From Methylomonas sp. (GTDB lineage: Bacteria > Pseudomonadota > Gammaproteobacteria > Methylococcales > Methylomonadaceae): 14,372 nt of DNA. Positions 14,074 to 14,372 of this stretch are shown piece after piece. Under the pieces are notes generated by a model. It worked only from the letters and a program-made list of their open reading frames with translations, was not told the origin of the DNA and made no database searches. The translations under genes were made by a program, and so were the position numbers. Each line of letters starts with the position of its first letter. The stretch's first letter is position 1. Location of the stretch: assembly GCA_028688235.1 (NCBI GenBank), contig JAQTYP010000027.1:1-14372 (forward strand). Reading direction: 5' to 3'.

Positions 14074-14256
14074 GCATCAGGCTCATTCACCGGCACGGAA
14101 CGTGGCGATTATCCAGGCTCATGGAGGTATCCTGGAAGTCGGCAATGCTCGCGTTGGCTTCAAAGCTGAACGCACCGAAGCACGCTGCGCTCGACGAAAT
14201 CAATGTGGCTGTGTCGCATTGAGTTCACCGATCTTGACTATAAGTCTAACGAATAA

Positions 14257-14300
14257 GGTTAGATGGTGCGAGCGCAACGCGCGAAGCCACCATCTGAACC
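14257..14300. repeat. Strong hairpin in the right-end non-coding region
   Basis: GGTTAGATGGTG (14257-14268) pairs with CACCATCTGAACC (14288-14300) with one bulged G, and the loop is itself GC-rich. It looks like another extragenic palindrome, about 180 bases after the acetyltransferase. No T-tract follows. The rest of 14074-14372 holds no gene I can support, though one frame from about 14080 stays open to the window edge. Confidence 0.5.
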
Positions 14301-14372
14301 GGTTGTTGGACAAGCCCGGATTACAAAATAACGGTTATTTAATAGGGAAAATGCTGCTTGACAAGATGCTGA

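Overview
The window looks like chromosomal DNA from a gammaproteobacterium, perhaps a Methylococcales-type methanotroph. That placement is inference. It rests on four secreted proteins ending in PEP-CTERM sorting signals of the VPLPG/VPVPG type, on moderate GC content, and on intergenic DNA packed with short palindromic repeats. No rRNA, tRNA, CRISPR array, transposase gene or phage gene is visible.

Left part (1-4134): the tail of an unidentified + strand gene converges on a large minus-strand MalT/LAL-type LuxR regulator. The regulator's upstream region carries a repeat element. Next is a minus-strand gene for a secreted OmpA-domain protein, broken by a single-base frameshift near 3731-3745.

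Middle part (4419-8030): three PEP-CTERM genes and one small membrane-protein gene, all on the minus strand. The outer two (4419-5144 and 7095-7826) are recent duplicates of a LamG/concanavalin-like secreted protein. The duplication includes about 200 bp of upstream leader and part of the 3' flank. Between them lie a DUF1566 PEP-CTERM gene (5388-6242) and an orphan 107-residue protein (6547-6870).

Right part (8261-14372): a long minus-strand regulator with an OmpR/CadC-type winged helix, an AAA-type ATPase domain and a TPR-like tail is split by one in-frame TAA (9869-9871). Divergent from it is a fourth PEP-CTERM gene (11875-12609). After a repeat-rich stretch comes a complete arylamine N-acetyltransferase gene (13270-14073), then a non-coding tail with a strong hairpin.

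Functionally this is a neighbourhood of exported surface or matrix proteins that an exosortase encoded elsewhere would process, flanked by two large ATPase regulators of the kind that sense a ligand or partner protein. No link between the regulators and the PEP-CTERM genes is shown beyond proximity. The most distinctive feature is the nested intergenic repeats. A 113-bp element with perfect 19-bp terminal inverted repeats and a 10-bp target duplication sits inside another repeat. A second element with a different terminus sits in a similar host repeat. A third repeat family is interrupted between short direct repeats. I did not find a clear new multi-gene system; the mobile-looking repeats and the duplicated leader are the best leads.
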